Shown here: positions 4,962-5,216 of the stretch, in pieces
How the letters are laid out: each line of letters begins with the position of its first letter
Position numbering within the stretch: the first letter of the stretch is position 1
NCBI GenBank assembly: GCA_003105245.1
Contig: PQAI01000031.1
Coordinates: 7,075 to 12,290 of the forward strand
Source of the DNA: Betaproteobacteria bacterium
GTDB lineage: Bacteria > Pseudomonadota > Gammaproteobacteria > Burkholderiales > Usitatibacteraceae
Direction: 5' to 3'
DNA length: 5,216 nt
Made by a program: the position numbers and the translations under genes
Notes under the pieces: model-generated
What the model saw: the letters and a program-made list of their open reading frames with translations, nothing else
Told to the model about the DNA's origin: nothing
The model's database searches: none

Positions 4962-5216
4962 CTATTTCCCGATGCAGAAGCGGCTGAAGATCTGCCCCAG
5001 GAGCTCGTCCGGCGTGACCTCGCCGGTAATGGCGCCGAGGGACTGCTGCGCGAGTCTCAGATCTTCTGCATACAATTCAAAGACTTGCATGTTCTCCTCG
5101 GCGGCGGCCTGAAGGCGCGCCGCGGCTTCCCGCAGCGCGACCAGGTGGCGCTCGCGGGCCAGGAACACCCCTTCCGAAGAGGGTCGCCAACCCGCCACCT
5201 CGAGGAGCCACGCCCG
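4962..5216 (-). CDS. mnmE: tRNA modification GTPase MnmE (TrmE), C-terminal 84 residues (5' end outside window)
   Basis: The frame is open to the window edge, so this is the last fifth or so of a protein that is usually about 450 residues. MnmE is a GTPase that dimerises through its G domains and, with MnmG, modifies C5 of wobble U34 in tRNAs. The part seen is the end of the helical domain: [21 protein letters not shown], then [32 protein letters not shown]. It ends in FCIGK, the family C-terminus; the cysteine is the conserved residue (Cys451 in E. coli) required for modification. The N-terminal folate-binding and G domains are outside the window. A stretch inside it (about 5054-5096) has unusually low GC and AT-ending codons. 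The small secreted-protein gene follows after 12 bases. Identification is secure from the C-terminal signature. Confidence 0.96.
   Translation of the reverse strand, partial: RAWLLEVAGWRPSSEGVFLARERHLVALREAAARLQAAAEENMQVFELYAEDLRLAQQSLGAITGEVTPDELLGQIFSRFCIGK

Overview
This 5.2 kb window is very GC-rich and essentially fully coding, with every real gene on the minus strand, so transcription runs from high to low coordinates. The gene set mnmE - (two extra genes) - mnmG - rsmG - parA - parB is the conserved neighbourhood next to the chromosomal replication origin in many Proteobacteria. Protein features (MnmE ending in FCIGK, an MnmG of 635 residues, an RsmG of 208 residues, a chromosomal-type Soj/Spo0J pair) fit a high-GC proteobacterium. 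I favour a betaproteobacterium (Burkholderiales-like), but that taxonomic step is inference from gene order and similarity by eye. No dnaA, dnaN or DnaA-box cluster is visible, so the origin itself is not in the window.

Layout in transcription order. At 5216-4962 is the C-terminal end of MnmE, the tRNA U34-modifying GTPase. After 12 bases comes a small, unrecognised, secreted two-cysteine protein (4949-4638). After 13 more bases comes an exported dienelactone-hydrolase-family alpha/beta hydrolase (4624-3797). A 107-base intergenic region (3796-3690) follows, the only sizeable non-coding stretch. Then come mnmG (3689-1782), rsmG (1785-1159), parA (1159-383) and the start of parB (366-1, cut by the window edge). 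mnmG/rsmG overlap by four bases (GTGA), rsmG/parA by one base (TGATG), and parA/parB are 16 bases apart, so mnmG-rsmG-parA-parB looks like one translationally coupled operon.

The most interesting content is not a gene. Two near-perfect parS centromere sites, the DNA target of the ParB encoded here, lie in the window and bracket the hydrolase gene. One (4617-4632) spans its start codon, so that the central CACGTG of parS supplies the GTG initiator. The other (3775-3790) lies six bases past its stop codon. A third, degenerate parS-like palindrome (3741-3756) overlaps the best candidate -10 box for the mnmG-parAB operon. The window therefore holds both the segregation proteins and a local cluster of their binding sites, and it raises the possibility that ParB loading affects expression of the hydrolase and of its own operon.

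Functionally, MnmE and MnmG form the complex that installs the (carboxymethyl)aminomethyl group on wobble U34 of certain tRNAs; RsmG methylates 16S rRNA; ParA/ParB/parS segregate the origin region. The two exported proteins between mnmE and mnmG have no evident link to these roles. I found no mobile element, CRISPR array, tRNA or rRNA gene, and no convincing intrinsic terminator.
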